In this document: positions 55,068 to 63,638 of the stretch, in pieces
Layout of the letters: every line of letters begins with the position of its first letter
Position numbering within the stretch: the stretch's first letter is position 1
Assembly (NCBI RefSeq): GCF_014207565.1
Contig: NZ_JACHGJ010000002.1
Location: forward strand, 682,001-746,000
Length of the DNA: 64,000 nucleotides
Reading direction: 5' to 3'
Source of the DNA: Spirochaeta isovalerica
GTDB lineage: Bacteria; Spirochaetota; Spirochaetia; DSM-2461
Program-made: the position numbers and the translations under genes
The notes under the pieces: generated by a model
The model's input: the letters and a program-made list of their open reading frames with translations, nothing else
Database searches by the model: none
Told to the model about the DNA's origin: nothing

Positions 55068-56027
55068 ATGCTCTCTTATACGATTAGAAGACTTATGATT
55101 CTGGTTCCCATGTTGATCATCATCAGCTTTTTTATCTACGGAGGACTGGAGTTAATGCCGGGAGACGCTGTCTCCTATATGATTAATCCGGAAGCAGCCG
55201 CTGAGCTCTCGCCGGAAAAACTTGACGCCTTAAGGGATTCTCTGGGATTGAACGATCCTTTTATCGTCCGTTACGCCATCTGGTTCAAAGGCGTCCTCAA
55301 AGGTGATTTCGGCTACAGCCTTTCAAGCGGCGTCCCTATACGGGACATTGTTTTCGACAGGCTTCCCGCCACTTTGGAACTGTCCTTTATCGCCTTGCTT
55401 CTCTCTTCTTTGTTCGGCAGTCTGCTGGGGTTCCTCAGCGCCATCCGAAAAGGGTCCATCGCCGATCACTCCTTGACAGTCATCGGGATGATAGGGGTTT
55501 CCATCCCCCAGTTCTTTTTCGGCCTGGTGGCCATTCTCATATTCGCCCTCAAGCTCCACTGGCTTCCCGTCGGGGGAAGGCTTATGCCCGAATATGTCAC
55601 CTACTGGGACCGTTTCCCCCATCTGGTTATGCCCGCCCTTGTTCTGGCGGCGACAATGACCGCGGGAGTCATGCGCTATTCCCGTTCAAGCATGCTCGAT
55701 TCGCTCAATAAAGATTATATAAAAACAGCCCGGAGCAAAGGGCTTCCCGAATGGCGGGTCAATCTGGTTCACGGTTTCCGCGTGGCTCTGACCCCCGTTG
55801 TCGTTCTGGTCGGTTTCCGGCTTCCCACGCTTATCGGCGGGGCCGTGGTCATCGAGCAGATTTTTCAGTGGCCCGGAATCGGGAATGAATTTATCACGGC
55901 CGTCAGAGGACAGAATTTCCCTCTGGTTATGATGATCGCCCTCTTTTCCGTTACGGCTGTTCTCATCGCCAGTTTCCTCGTCGACCTGCTCACGGCAGTG
56001 CTCGATCCGAGAGTCAAACTGAGTTAG
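55068..56027 (+). CDS. Opp/Dpp-type ABC importer permease (DppB-like)
   Basis: This 319-residue inner-membrane protein starts MLSYTIRRLMILVPMLIIISFFIYGGLELMPGD, typical of DppB-type permeases. It has the FVRYAIWFKGVLKGDFGYSL segment and the ATPase-contact loop DYIKTARSKGLPEWRVNLVHGFRVALTP. GGAGG precedes the ATG by about 9 bases. It forms the pore with the next gene product, whose start lies 10 bases downstream. Confidence 0.9.
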   Translation: MLSYTIRRLMILVPMLIIISFFIYGGLELMPGDAVSYMINPEAAAELSPEKLDALRDSLGLNDPFIVRYAIWFKGVLKGDFGYSLSSGVPIRDIVFDRLPATLELSFIALLLSSLFGSLLGFLSAIRKGSIADHSLTVIGMIGVSIPQFFFGLVAILIFALKLHWLPVGGRLMPEYVTYWDRFPHLVMPALVLAATMTAGVMRYSRSSMLDSLNKDYIKTARSKGLPEWRVNLVHGFRVALTPVVVLVGFRLPTLIGGAVVIEQIFQWPGIGNEFITAVRGQNFPLVMMIALFSVTAVLIASFLVDLLTAVLDPRVKLS

Positions 56028-56036
56028 GCGGAATCC

Positions 56037-56966
56037 ATGAATGATATAAAGAAGAAAAATACCCGGCTCGACCGGAGTTTCGATAAAATCCGGGCCCGCG
56101 AAGAAGCGGGTCTGCTCAAACAGAGCAAAATGAACCGGCAGCTGAGAAAGATTCTCAACAACCGGCTTGCCGTGGGGGGATTTGTCATATTTTCGCTCAT
56201 CCTTCTGGCTTCCATTTTCGCTCCTTTGATCTGCCAGTATGATCCGCTGGCCATCGATCTGAAGGCGGTGCTTCAGGCTCCTTCGGCTGATCATATACTC
56301 GGCACGGACAGGGTGGGGCGCGATGTTTTCGCCCGAATCGTCTACGGCGGGCGGATTTCCATCCTCGTCGGTCTCGGAAGCGCCCTCGGCGCGGCTCTCG
56401 TCGGTGTGTCCCTCGGCTGTTACGCCGGATATAAAGGCGGACTGATCGACGGGCTGTTTCTTCGGCTCTCGGAGATTTTTATGGCCTTTCCCCAGATCAT
56501 CCTGGTGCTTCTGCTCGTCTCCATTCTGGGACAGAGTCTTATCAATCTCATTGTGATTTTTATAATAACGGGATGGGGGCCCATGTACAGGATGACAAGG
56601 GCCAGGATGCTCAGCCTCCGGGAAGAGGAGTATGTTCAGGCGCTCAAAGCCTTCGGGCTGGGAACGGCAACCATCACCTACAAACATATACTCCCCAATG
56701 CTCTGGGACCCGTAATGGTCAATATCACCCTGAGTACGGCCATGTTCATTCTTCAGGAAGCGGCCCTGAGTTTTCTGGGACTCGGCGTACCGCTCAATAT
56801 CGCCACATGGGGCAACATTCTCAACGCGGCGCAGGAGCTGAGAATCCTTCAGGAGAGCTGGTGGATGTGGCTGCCCGTGGGAATCGTCATCTCCCTGTTC
56901 GTTCTCAGCGTCAATTTTATCGGAGACGGTCTGCGCGATTCCACAGACCCATCGCAGCAGGGTTAG
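56037..56966 (+). CDS. Opp/Dpp-type ABC importer permease (DppC-like)
   Basis: This 309-residue protein has a charged 40-residue N-terminal tail, then helices and the family segment LGTDRVGRDVFARIVYGGRIS. The ATPase-contact loop EEYVQALKAFGLGTATITYKHILPNALGP and the terminal DGLRDSTDPSQ are also typical of DppC. It starts 10 bases after the DppB-like gene and ends 9 bases before the ATPase gene. Confidence 0.9.
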   Translation: MNDIKKKNTRLDRSFDKIRAREEAGLLKQSKMNRQLRKILNNRLAVGGFVIFSLILLASIFAPLICQYDPLAIDLKAVLQAPSADHILGTDRVGRDVFARIVYGGRISILVGLGSALGAALVGVSLGCYAGYKGGLIDGLFLRLSEIFMAFPQIILVLLLVSILGQSLINLIVIFIITGWGPMYRMTRARMLSLREEEYVQALKAFGLGTATITYKHILPNALGPVMVNITLSTAMFILQEAALSFLGLGVPLNIATWGNILNAAQELRILQESWWMWLPVGIVISLFVLSVNFIGDGLRDSTDPSQQG

Positions 56967-56975
56967 GAGAGAGTC

Positions 56976-57989
56976 ATGGATAAAGATACGATAATCGAGG
57001 TGAAAAACCTCAAAACCTTCTTCTATACAAACCAGCGGTGCAATAAGGCCATCAACGGTGTTTCCTTTTCCGTAAAAAGAGGGAAGACGCTCTGCATCGT
57101 CGGGGAAAGCGGCTGCGGGAAAAGCGTCACCGCGTCATCCATCATGGGACTGCTTCCCAAGCTGTCGCGAATCGAGGAAGGGGAAATAAACTACTACAGC
57201 GAAAGGCACGGCAAGCTCCGCATCGATCAGCTCGAACAGAACGGCCCCACCATGCGGTCCATCAGGGGCGGGGAGATCGCCATGATTTTTCAGGACCCCA
57301 TGACAGCGCTCAACCCCGTATTCACCGTGGGCGGACAGATCGGCGAAAACCTGAAATACCATGCAAAAATAACCGCACGGAAGATCAGGAAGAAAACCGT
57401 CGATCTTCTCAGTGACATGGGCATCCCGGCGCCGGAACAGAGGGCGAAGGAGTTCCCCCACCAGTTTTCCGGCGGCATGAGGCAGCGCGCCATGATCGCC
57501 ATGGCCATGTCCTGCAATCCCCGGGTTCTGATCGCCGATGAGCCGACCACGGCCCTGGACGTGACCATTCAGGCCCAGATCTTCGAGCTGATGGAGACCC
57601 TGAAAAAAGACTACGGCACGGCCATTATGCTCATCACCCACGATATGGGGGTCGTGACCGAACTGGCTGACGATGTGGCCGTCATGTATATGGGAAACAT
57701 TGTGGAAAGCGGCACCGTGGAGGATGTTCTCCACAGGCCCGCCCATCCCTACACAAGGGCCCTTCTCAGTTCCATACCCGTTCTGGGAAAAGGGAAACAG
57801 CAGGAGCTCGAACCTATCAAGGGCTCTACTCCCGATCCCTACGACAGGCCGGTCGGCTGCCAGTTCCAGCCCCGGTGCGACTTTGCCACGGACAAATGCG
57901 GAACTGCTCCCGTGGAAGAATCGTGCGGTGAAACCCATTCGGTCATGTGCTGGTATTACAGGGAGGTTATGAACCATGAGGGCAAATAA
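56976..57989 (+). CDS. Opp/Dpp-type ABC importer ATPase (DppD-like)
   Basis: This 337-residue ATPase has Walker [21 protein letters not shown], signature FSGGMRQRA and Walker [12 protein letters not shown]. Its C-terminal region HPYTRALLSSIPVLG and the Cys-containing PVGCQFQPRCDFATDKCG match the oligopeptide/dipeptide ATPase class, where such Cys residues can hold an iron-sulfur cluster. The DppD-like protein of the other importer (34927) lacks this Cys segment. It overlaps the next ATPase gene by 14 bases. Confidence 0.9.
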   Translation: MDKDTIIEVKNLKTFFYTNQRCNKAINGVSFSVKRGKTLCIVGESGCGKSVTASSIMGLLPKLSRIEEGEINYYSERHGKLRIDQLEQNGPTMRSIRGGEIAMIFQDPMTALNPVFTVGGQIGENLKYHAKITARKIRKKTVDLLSDMGIPAPEQRAKEFPHQFSGGMRQRAMIAMAMSCNPRVLIADEPTTALDVTIQAQIFELMETLKKDYGTAIMLITHDMGVVTELADDVAVMYMGNIVESGTVEDVLHRPAHPYTRALLSSIPVLGKGKQQELEPIKGSTPDPYDRPVGCQFQPRCDFATDKCGTAPVEESCGETHSVMCWYYREVMNHEGK

Positions 57990-58989
57990 AGAGAAAGAGG
58001 TTATCCTCAGCCTCAGAAATATCAAAACTCATTTTCCCATCCATAAAGGCGTATTCAAACAGCTGAGCGGTTATGTCAAAGCGGTCGACGGCGTGGATCT
58101 GGATATTTACAGAGGCGAGACCCTCGGGCTGGTAGGGGAAAGCGGTTGCGGCAAGACGACCCTGGGAAAATCCATCCTGAAACTGGTTCAGGCAACGGAC
58201 GGGGAGATCAATTACCATGGACCGGAAGGCCAGACCGAACTGAGAACGCTCAATGCAAAGGACATGGTACCTTTCAGGAAGAAGCTGCAGATCGTTTTTC
58301 AGGATCCTCATTCATCGCTCAATCCGGCCTTCACCATATTCGGTTCCCTTGAAGACCCGCTTAAAAAGTTCGGTGTGAAAAGCCGGGAGGAACGGAGAAA
58401 GATCATCGGGGATCTGCTTGAAGCGGTCAACCTGAGACGGGAATATATGGACCGCTATCCCCACGAGTTTTCCGGAGGGCAGCGACAGAGAATCGGTATC
58501 GCCCGGGCTCTGAGCATCGACCCGGAACTGATTATCTGCGATGAAGCAGTCAGCGCGCTCGATGTTTCCATACAGGCCCAGGTCCTCAAGCTTCTGAAGA
58601 AACTCAAGGATGAGAGGAACCTCACCTATGTGTTCATTACCCACGACCTGAGCGTTGTCGAATACATCAGTGACAGGATCGCCGTCATGTATCTGGGGCG
58701 GATCGTTGAGCTATCGGACAGCGATAAACTCTATGAGCGAAAACTCCATCCCTACACGCAGGCTCTGCTATCAGCTATTCCGGTGGCCGATCCGGACAGG
58801 AAGAGCGATCGCATCATTCTCGAAGGCGATGTTCCCAGTCCTGTCAATCCGCCTTCGGGATGTCCCTTTCATCCCCGCTGTCCCCAATGTCAGGACATCT
58901 GCCGGAGAGAGGAGCCGAAACTGGTCAATTACGGAAAAGACGGAGAGGAGCATCTGGCCGCCTGTCATTTCGTTGAGAAAATAAGATAA
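57976..58989 (+). CDS. Opp/Dpp-type ABC importer ATPase (DppF-like)
   Basis: This 337-residue ATPase has Walker A GESGCGKTT, FQDPHSSLNP, signature [10 protein letters not shown] and Walker B LIICDEAVSALD. The usual Pro after Asp-Glu in Walker B is Ala, which is common in this subfamily. PPSGCPFHPRCPQCQDICR near the C terminus is the Cys-rich oligopeptide-class motif. It completes the importer: permuted binding protein, two permeases and two ATPases. The lyase gene begins 17 bases after its stop. Confidence 0.9.
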   Translation: MRANKEKEVILSLRNIKTHFPIHKGVFKQLSGYVKAVDGVDLDIYRGETLGLVGESGCGKTTLGKSILKLVQATDGEINYHGPEGQTELRTLNAKDMVPFRKKLQIVFQDPHSSLNPAFTIFGSLEDPLKKFGVKSREERRKIIGDLLEAVNLRREYMDRYPHEFSGGQRQRIGIARALSIDPELIICDEAVSALDVSIQAQVLKLLKKLKDERNLTYVFITHDLSVVEYISDRIAVMYLGRIVELSDSDKLYERKLHPYTQALLSAIPVADPDRKSDRIILEGDVPSPVNPPSGCPFHPRCPQCQDICRREEPKLVNYGKDGEEHLAACHFVEKIR

Positions 58990-59006
58990 GAACAAAGAGG
59001 ATAATT

Positions 59007-59933
59007 ATGGCAAAGTACAATGTTAATGAAATCAAAGGGGTCATTCCCGCCCTTGTCACGACCTTCGACATGGATGAAAATTTTGATGAGAAGAGAATGA
59101 GAGCTCTGGTCGATCATCTGATCGGAAAAGGGGTCGACGGACTCTATCTGACGGGTAGCACCGGCGAGGGATTTCTCATGACACCCCAGGAGCGGATGAA
59201 GGTTGTCGAGGTCGTTGTCGACCAGGTAAACGGCCGGATCCCCCTGATCGCCCATGTCGGCGCCATCGGGACGAAAATATCTATCGATCTGGCAAAACAG
59301 GCTGCATCGGCCGGTGTCGACGCCATTTCCAGCGTCCCCCCTTTCTACTGGAAATTCGGGGCGGACGATGTATTCAATTACTACAAAGATATAACCGGAT
59401 CAACCGACCTTCCCATGATCGTTTACAATATCGCCCTCGCCGGACTGGTGGGATTCGAACAGGTTAAACGGTTTTCCACTATTGAAGGCGTGGCCGGCGT
59501 GAAGTATACGGCCACATCCCATTTTGAAGTGATGCGGATGAAAGAGGAGATCGGAAATGATTTTCTCGTCTATTCGGGATGCGACGAAATGGCCATGTCG
59601 GGACTCTCTTTCGGAGCCGACGGTCTCATCGGTTCATTTTACAATCTTATGCCCGAGCTTTTTATCGCTATCAATAAAGCTATGGCGGAGCGGGACCTGA
59701 AAACAGCGGAGGAGAAACAGCGGATTGCCAATATCATAATCATGCATGCCACACAGAAAAATTATGTGGCTATTATGAAACGGGCCCTCTCCTGGATGGG
59801 TGTTGACGGGGGATATTGCCGCAGGCCATTCAGTAATTTCGGTGCATCGGAAGAAGCTGTTCTAAAAGATGAATTCCGCTTACTGAGAGACAAACACGAC
59901 ATTAAAGGAGTGGATTTTCTCGATGCTCTTTGA
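59007..59933 (+). CDS. nanA: N-acetylneuraminate lyase-type aldolase (DapA/NanA superfamily)
   Basis: This 308-residue TIM-barrel aldolase carries GSTGEGF (50-56), Tyr140 (MIVYNI) and the Schiff-base Lys166 (GVKYTA), in line with GSTGE, Tyr137 and Lys165 of E. coli NanA. The Arg that dihydrodipicolinate synthase has just after the Tyr-Asn is absent (YNIALAG), which favours a sialic acid lyase over DapA. The expected reaction is cleavage of N-acetylneuraminate to N-acetylmannosamine and pyruvate in the cytoplasm. A related 2-keto-3-deoxy acid aldolase is possible. It follows the importer genes and overlaps the YhcH-type gene by 11 bases. Confidence 0.78.
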   Translation: MAKYNVNEIKGVIPALVTTFDMDENFDEKRMRALVDHLIGKGVDGLYLTGSTGEGFLMTPQERMKVVEVVVDQVNGRIPLIAHVGAIGTKISIDLAKQAASAGVDAISSVPPFYWKFGADDVFNYYKDITGSTDLPMIVYNIALAGLVGFEQVKRFSTIEGVAGVKYTATSHFEVMRMKEEIGNDFLVYSGCDEMAMSGLSFGADGLIGSFYNLMPELFIAINKAMAERDLKTAEEKQRIANIIIMHATQKNYVAIMKRALSWMGVDGGYCRRPFSNFGASEEAVLKDEFRLLRDKHDIKGVDFLDAL

Positions 59934-60381
59934 TTCCCTGAAAAAAATCCGCCGTTACGAAGTCCTGCACGAGGCTCTTCCCGCAGCATTTGATTTTCTG
60001 GAGAAATCCGATCTCTCCTCTTTGAAAGAGGGGAGGTATGAGATTGACGGAGACAGGGTTTTCGCTCTTGTACAGGAATACGATACCCTTTCCTCCGAAC
60101 AGAAAATGATGGAATCCCACCGGAAATACATGGATCTTCAAATTCCCATATCCGGTTCGGAGGAGATGGGTTTCGCCTATCCGGAGCAGGTGAGGGAAAT
60201 TCAGGCTTATGACGAAACTGTTGATATAGCGTTGTTTAAGCCGGAAAGCTATCAAACCTTTCGTGTCGACGCGGGATCCTTCGCCATATTTCATCCCGGT
60301 GAACTGCATATGCCCGGTTGTTCCGTCGTCAGTAAAGGTTCTGAGAAAGTCAGAAAAATCGTAATTAAAGTAAAAATCTGA
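59923..60381 (+). CDS. YhcH/YjgK/YiaL-family protein (NanQ-type)
   Basis: This 152-residue cupin-like protein has the family motifs SHRKYMDLQIPISGSEEMG (metal-binding His and Glu) and FAIFHPGELHMPG. In E. coli the member YhcH (NanQ) is encoded in a sialic acid operon and speeds anomerisation of N-acetylneuraminate, giving the form that the lyase needs. The 11-base overlap with the lyase gene supports that role here. A bidirectional terminator follows. Confidence 0.85.
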   Translation: MLFDSLKKIRRYEVLHEALPAAFDFLEKSDLSSLKEGRYEIDGDRVFALVQEYDTLSSEQKMMESHRKYMDLQIPISGSEEMGFAYPEQVREIQAYDETVDIALFKPESYQTFRVDAGSFAIFHPGELHMPGCSVVSKGSEKVRKIVIKVKI

Positions 60382-60389
60382 ATAAGAGT

Positions 60390-60440
60390 GGGATTCCGGT
60401 TCGATTGTAAGATAATCCTTACTGGTTTGAACCGGATCCC
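60390..60440. terminator. Bidirectional terminator between convergent genes
   Basis: GGGATTCCGGTTC (60390-60402) and GAACCGGATCCC (60429-60440) form a 12-bp stem with one bulged base. Inside the loop, GTAAG/CTTAC gives a second small stem. TTCCTTTTC follows on the plus strand. The stem overlaps the last codons of the AraC-type gene. Confidence 0.7.
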
Positions 60441-62695
60441 TTCCTTTTCAATGAGAGCTGGGCATCTCTGAATTCTCCGGGAGTCACCCCGTAGTGCTTC
60501 CGGAACACTTTGATAAAATAGTTGCTGCTCCAGTAGCCGACGCGGCGGCTCACATCCTTGATTTTCAGTTCCCTGTCCTCCAGGAGCTGACGGGCTTTTT
60601 TCATCCGCTGAACTCTCAGATACTCGGTAAAGGTTTCATTCCTCACTTCCTTGAACAGGCGGCTTAAGTAGAAAGTTGAAAGATGCATCTGTTCGGCAAT
60701 GGAGGACAGGCTGATATCATCTCCCAGCTGCTCATCTATCAGGGCCTCGGCCGTGCTTATATAGGAACGGGCCTGTGAATTTTCATCACCGCCGGATATT
60801 CTTCCCGCTATCCTGTCCAGAAATCCGAGAAGCCACCGGTTTATGGCATCGCCGGTTTTCAAATTGATCAGGGTAACAAAAGGATCTTCCCCGACCGGAT
60901 CGGAGAGATAAATGTCATAACCCCTGTCCCGGAGGCCGTTGAGAAGCGAATTGACCAGATGAATATAAAAATGCTGAACTTCCGACGGCAGGTGGTCCTC
61001 TCCCTCATCCGCCAGCTGTGCCAGTCTGAACCGGAGAAGCTCCGCCGCCTCTTCCTTCTCTCCGTTTTTTAAAAGATCGAGCAGATTTTCGGTAAAGCCC
61101 TTTTCCAGAATAAGGGGAGCGATATCTGTTCCGCAGGGACGGCCCAGCTCAATCACCGGTGTTCCGAAGGGGAGTTTCAAATAATCTTTTAAAGCTGTTT
61201 CGACCTGGATGCGTCCTTTGTATAGCTCCTCTGTATTCCAGCTTTTCTGACTTATGGCCCCGAAAAGTTTTAAGTTTGATTCGCCGTATACCCGGGATGT
61301 AAAATCATCGGTGAGACGGCATATTTCGCTGTAGGCGGGTGTTTCTCCGTCCATGACAACAAAGAGCTCCGAACCCTTTCTGAAGGATACCGACGGCCAC
61401 TGCAGAGAAGAACTCCACTGGGATAGTTTATGAAGAGCCTCCTGCAGATCTTCATTCTCTTCCGTAAAGAAAGCCAGAACCCGCAACCGGGAATCTTTGA
61501 AAGGGAGATCTGTCGGGGGAAGCGAAGAATCGGGAACATCTCCTCCATCGAGTTTGCGGCTCAGGTAATCGGTCTGAAAAGCCGGAACCGTTTTATTGAG
61601 CAGTTCCTCCTGAACATCTCTTTCGTTGACAGCTTCATCGATCCATTGCCCGAGCCGGTCCAGTGTCCGCGCCTCCTCTTCCGGCATATGGCCCATGACC
61701 ATATCTATCGGTTTGTACAGAAGCCGACGCAATAAAAACAGCAATGAGAGGTTGATGAAGAGCAGCGGAAGAAGTATCCACAGCATAAAACGGCGGTTCT
61801 GATTAAATAAGGCGGCAAACTGGGAACTGTTATTGACCCCGTGATAGGACCAGCCGGGGTAGTCATCTTTCCAGCTGCTTACCAGCAGCTTTTTATTGCC
61901 TGCCTGAACGGCATTCAGGCCTTCGGAGTTTTCCTTCACTGTCCAGGCGATCGACTGAATCATCTTTTCCATGCGGATATCATATAAAAGAGGGGAGCCG
62001 TTGTTATCGAGGATAAAGAAGTTTTCCGTATTGCGCGGCTCGATCTGTCTCCAGAGAAAGTTATAAAGAAGAGATACGTTGATATTGACGATAAATACCA
62101 TTTCGCTGTTATCCCTTTCGGGAAAGACCATATAGAGAACTTTCTGTCCGTCTTTGTTGAGAACAGGTCCGATCAGAGTTTTTTCATCGATGGACGGTAA
62201 ATGGCTGTACCATTCGCGGTGGGGGAAAGACTGAATGGGCGTCGGTATATACTCCATGGAAAAAACTTCCCTCACCTTTGTATCGTAAAAATAAACCGAC
62301 TGAATAAAATCCGCCGTCGTGGCGAACTGCTCCAGGTTCCGGTTGATCCCGGTCCGCAATTTCAGAAAGCGCGAGTATTCGGAAATGCGGTCGAGATTGT
62401 AGTGATCATGAAAATTCCTGAAGTAGTTTTTGTCTTTGAAATGCTGATAGGTGATGAAATCGTTATTCAATTGGAGAAGATGGACCGTATCCTCTATATT
62501 TTTTACAATCAGTTCCATGCTGTGGGAGATTTGCTCCAGATAGTGGATGGCCGTTTCCTCTTCGGCGGTCCGGATGAGGTCGGACATACGGGTGTAGAGA
62601 AAGCCCGCCAGCCAGACTGTGGGGACCATGGAAGCAATAAGGAGAATAAAGAGAATTCGGATATAATAGCGGGGAACTTTTTTCAGGTTTTTCAT
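60419..62695 (-). CDS. Membrane-bound AraC-family regulator
   Basis: This 758-residue protein has a first membrane helix (about 13-33), a periplasmic Cache-like region (to about 290) and a second helix (about 295-320). A cytoplasmic middle region of about 330 residues follows, then an AraC-type double HTH at the C terminus (about 655-750: LSSIAEQMHLSTFYLSRLFKEV, then KDVSRRVGYWSSNYFIKVFRKHYGVTPGEFRD). It should sense an external signal and act directly on DNA without phosphorelay. This architecture commonly stands next to LplB/LplC-type permease genes, as here, and controls uptake of complex glycans. The gap to the permease is 54 bases. Confidence 0.88.
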   Translation of the reverse strand: MKNLKKVPRYYIRILFILLIASMVPTVWLAGFLYTRMSDLIRTAEEETAIHYLEQISHSMELIVKNIEDTVHLLQLNNDFITYQHFKDKNYFRNFHDHYNLDRISEYSRFLKLRTGINRNLEQFATTADFIQSVYFYDTKVREVFSMEYIPTPIQSFPHREWYSHLPSIDEKTLIGPVLNKDGQKVLYMVFPERDNSEMVFIVNINVSLLYNFLWRQIEPRNTENFFILDNNGSPLLYDIRMEKMIQSIAWTVKENSEGLNAVQAGNKKLLVSSWKDDYPGWSYHGVNNSSQFAALFNQNRRFMLWILLPLLFINLSLLFLLRRLLYKPIDMVMGHMPEEEARTLDRLGQWIDEAVNERDVQEELLNKTVPAFQTDYLSRKLDGGDVPDSSLPPTDLPFKDSRLRVLAFFTEENEDLQEALHKLSQWSSSLQWPSVSFRKGSELFVVMDGETPAYSEICRLTDDFTSRVYGESNLKLFGAISQKSWNTEELYKGRIQVETALKDYLKLPFGTPVIELGRPCGTDIAPLILEKGFTENLLDLLKNGEKEEAAELLRFRLAQLADEGEDHLPSEVQHFYIHLVNSLLNGLRDRGYDIYLSDPVGEDPFVTLINLKTGDAINRWLLGFLDRIAGRISGGDENSQARSYISTAEALIDEQLGDDISLSSIAEQMHLSTFYLSRLFKEVRNETFTEYLRVQRMKKARQLLEDRELKIKDVSRRVGYWSSNYFIKVFRKHYGVTPGEFRDAQLSLKRKGSGSNQ

Positions 62696-62749
62696 ACCTC
62701 CGGAAGTTTCGGCGGACCGATTGATCCGCCGGAAAATTATAGCATGAAA

Positions 62750-63628
62750 TTACCCTTTTACCGAGCCGATCATCATCCCTTTGACGAAGTATTTCTGAAT
62801 AAAGGGATAGGCTGCAAGGATGGGAAGAGTCGAAATGACTATGACGGCTCCTTTAATCGCTTCGCCGGGAGGGGGAGTCTGTCCGGTCGTGATAACTTCG
62901 CTCATGGTTGATGAGAGTAGTATGGTTCTCATCAGGTTCTGAACGGGAAGTTTTCCCTGGCTGATGAGGAACATGGCTGCATCGAACCAGTCGTTCCACT
63001 GCCATACCGCGTAGAAGAGACCGATCGTGACGAGCGAGGGGAGGCTCAGCGGCAGAATGATTCTTACAAAGGTCTGAAACACAGAGCAGCCGTCCAGTTT
63101 AGCCGATTCTTCGAGGCTGGCTGGTATCTGCCGGAAAAAAGCCATCATGATAAACACGTACTGGGTGTTGATCAGCCGCGGCCAGATCAGGGACCAGATG
63201 GAATCGATCAGTCCCAGACTTTTGTTCAGCAGGAACAGGGGGATGATCTGCACGGGAAAAACGATACAGATGATCAGCGCGGAAATGACTATTTTCCTTC
63301 CCGGCAGATCGGATTTGCTCAGGCCGTAAGCCAGCAGACTGGTCGCGCCGACTTGAAGGATCGTTCCGACAACTGTCCGGAATATGGTATTCTTATAGGC
63401 TGTTAGAACAGCGTCTCCCTGAAAGAGGAGCATTTTGTAGGCTCCGAAATCAAATTTTTCCGGAAACAGAACAAAAGGACCCCTCTGAATGTATTCCTGT
63501 TCCGAAAGAAAGCTGGTCATAAATACCGTGAGAAAGGGAACAAGAAAGAGAAGAGATATAAGGATCAAAAGTGAGCCGTTGAAACCCCGGAATATTTTTT
63601 CACCCCTTGTGGGGAAAATTGCACTCAT
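62750..63628 (-). CDS. Carbohydrate ABC importer permease (LplC/YtcP-like)
   Basis: This 292-residue, six-helix protein is the MalG-side permease of a CUT1-type importer. The EAA-type loop is EESAKLDGCSVFQTFVRIILPLSLP, and the C terminus YPFIQKYFVKGMMIGSVKG is a hallmark of the LplC/YtcP group. These systems import oligosaccharides of complex glycans and rely on a shared ATPase (MsmX-like) encoded elsewhere. GGAG lies upstream of its ATG. It lies 10 bases after the partner permease gene. Confidence 0.9.
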   Translation of the reverse strand: MSAIFPTRGEKIFRGFNGSLLILISLLFLVPFLTVFMTSFLSEQEYIQRGPFVLFPEKFDFGAYKMLLFQGDAVLTAYKNTIFRTVVGTILQVGATSLLAYGLSKSDLPGRKIVISALIICIVFPVQIIPLFLLNKSLGLIDSIWSLIWPRLINTQYVFIMMAFFRQIPASLEESAKLDGCSVFQTFVRIILPLSLPSLVTIGLFYAVWQWNDWFDAAMFLISQGKLPVQNLMRTILLSSTMSEVITTGQTPPPGEAIKGAVIVISTLPILAAYPFIQKYFVKGMMIGSVKG

Positions 63629-63638
63629 TTACATACTC

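Noticed and set aside
55686-56687. 333-codon minus-strand frame across two permease genes
   Set aside because: Highly polar translation antisense to hydrophobic permeases, as expected from the complementary codons.
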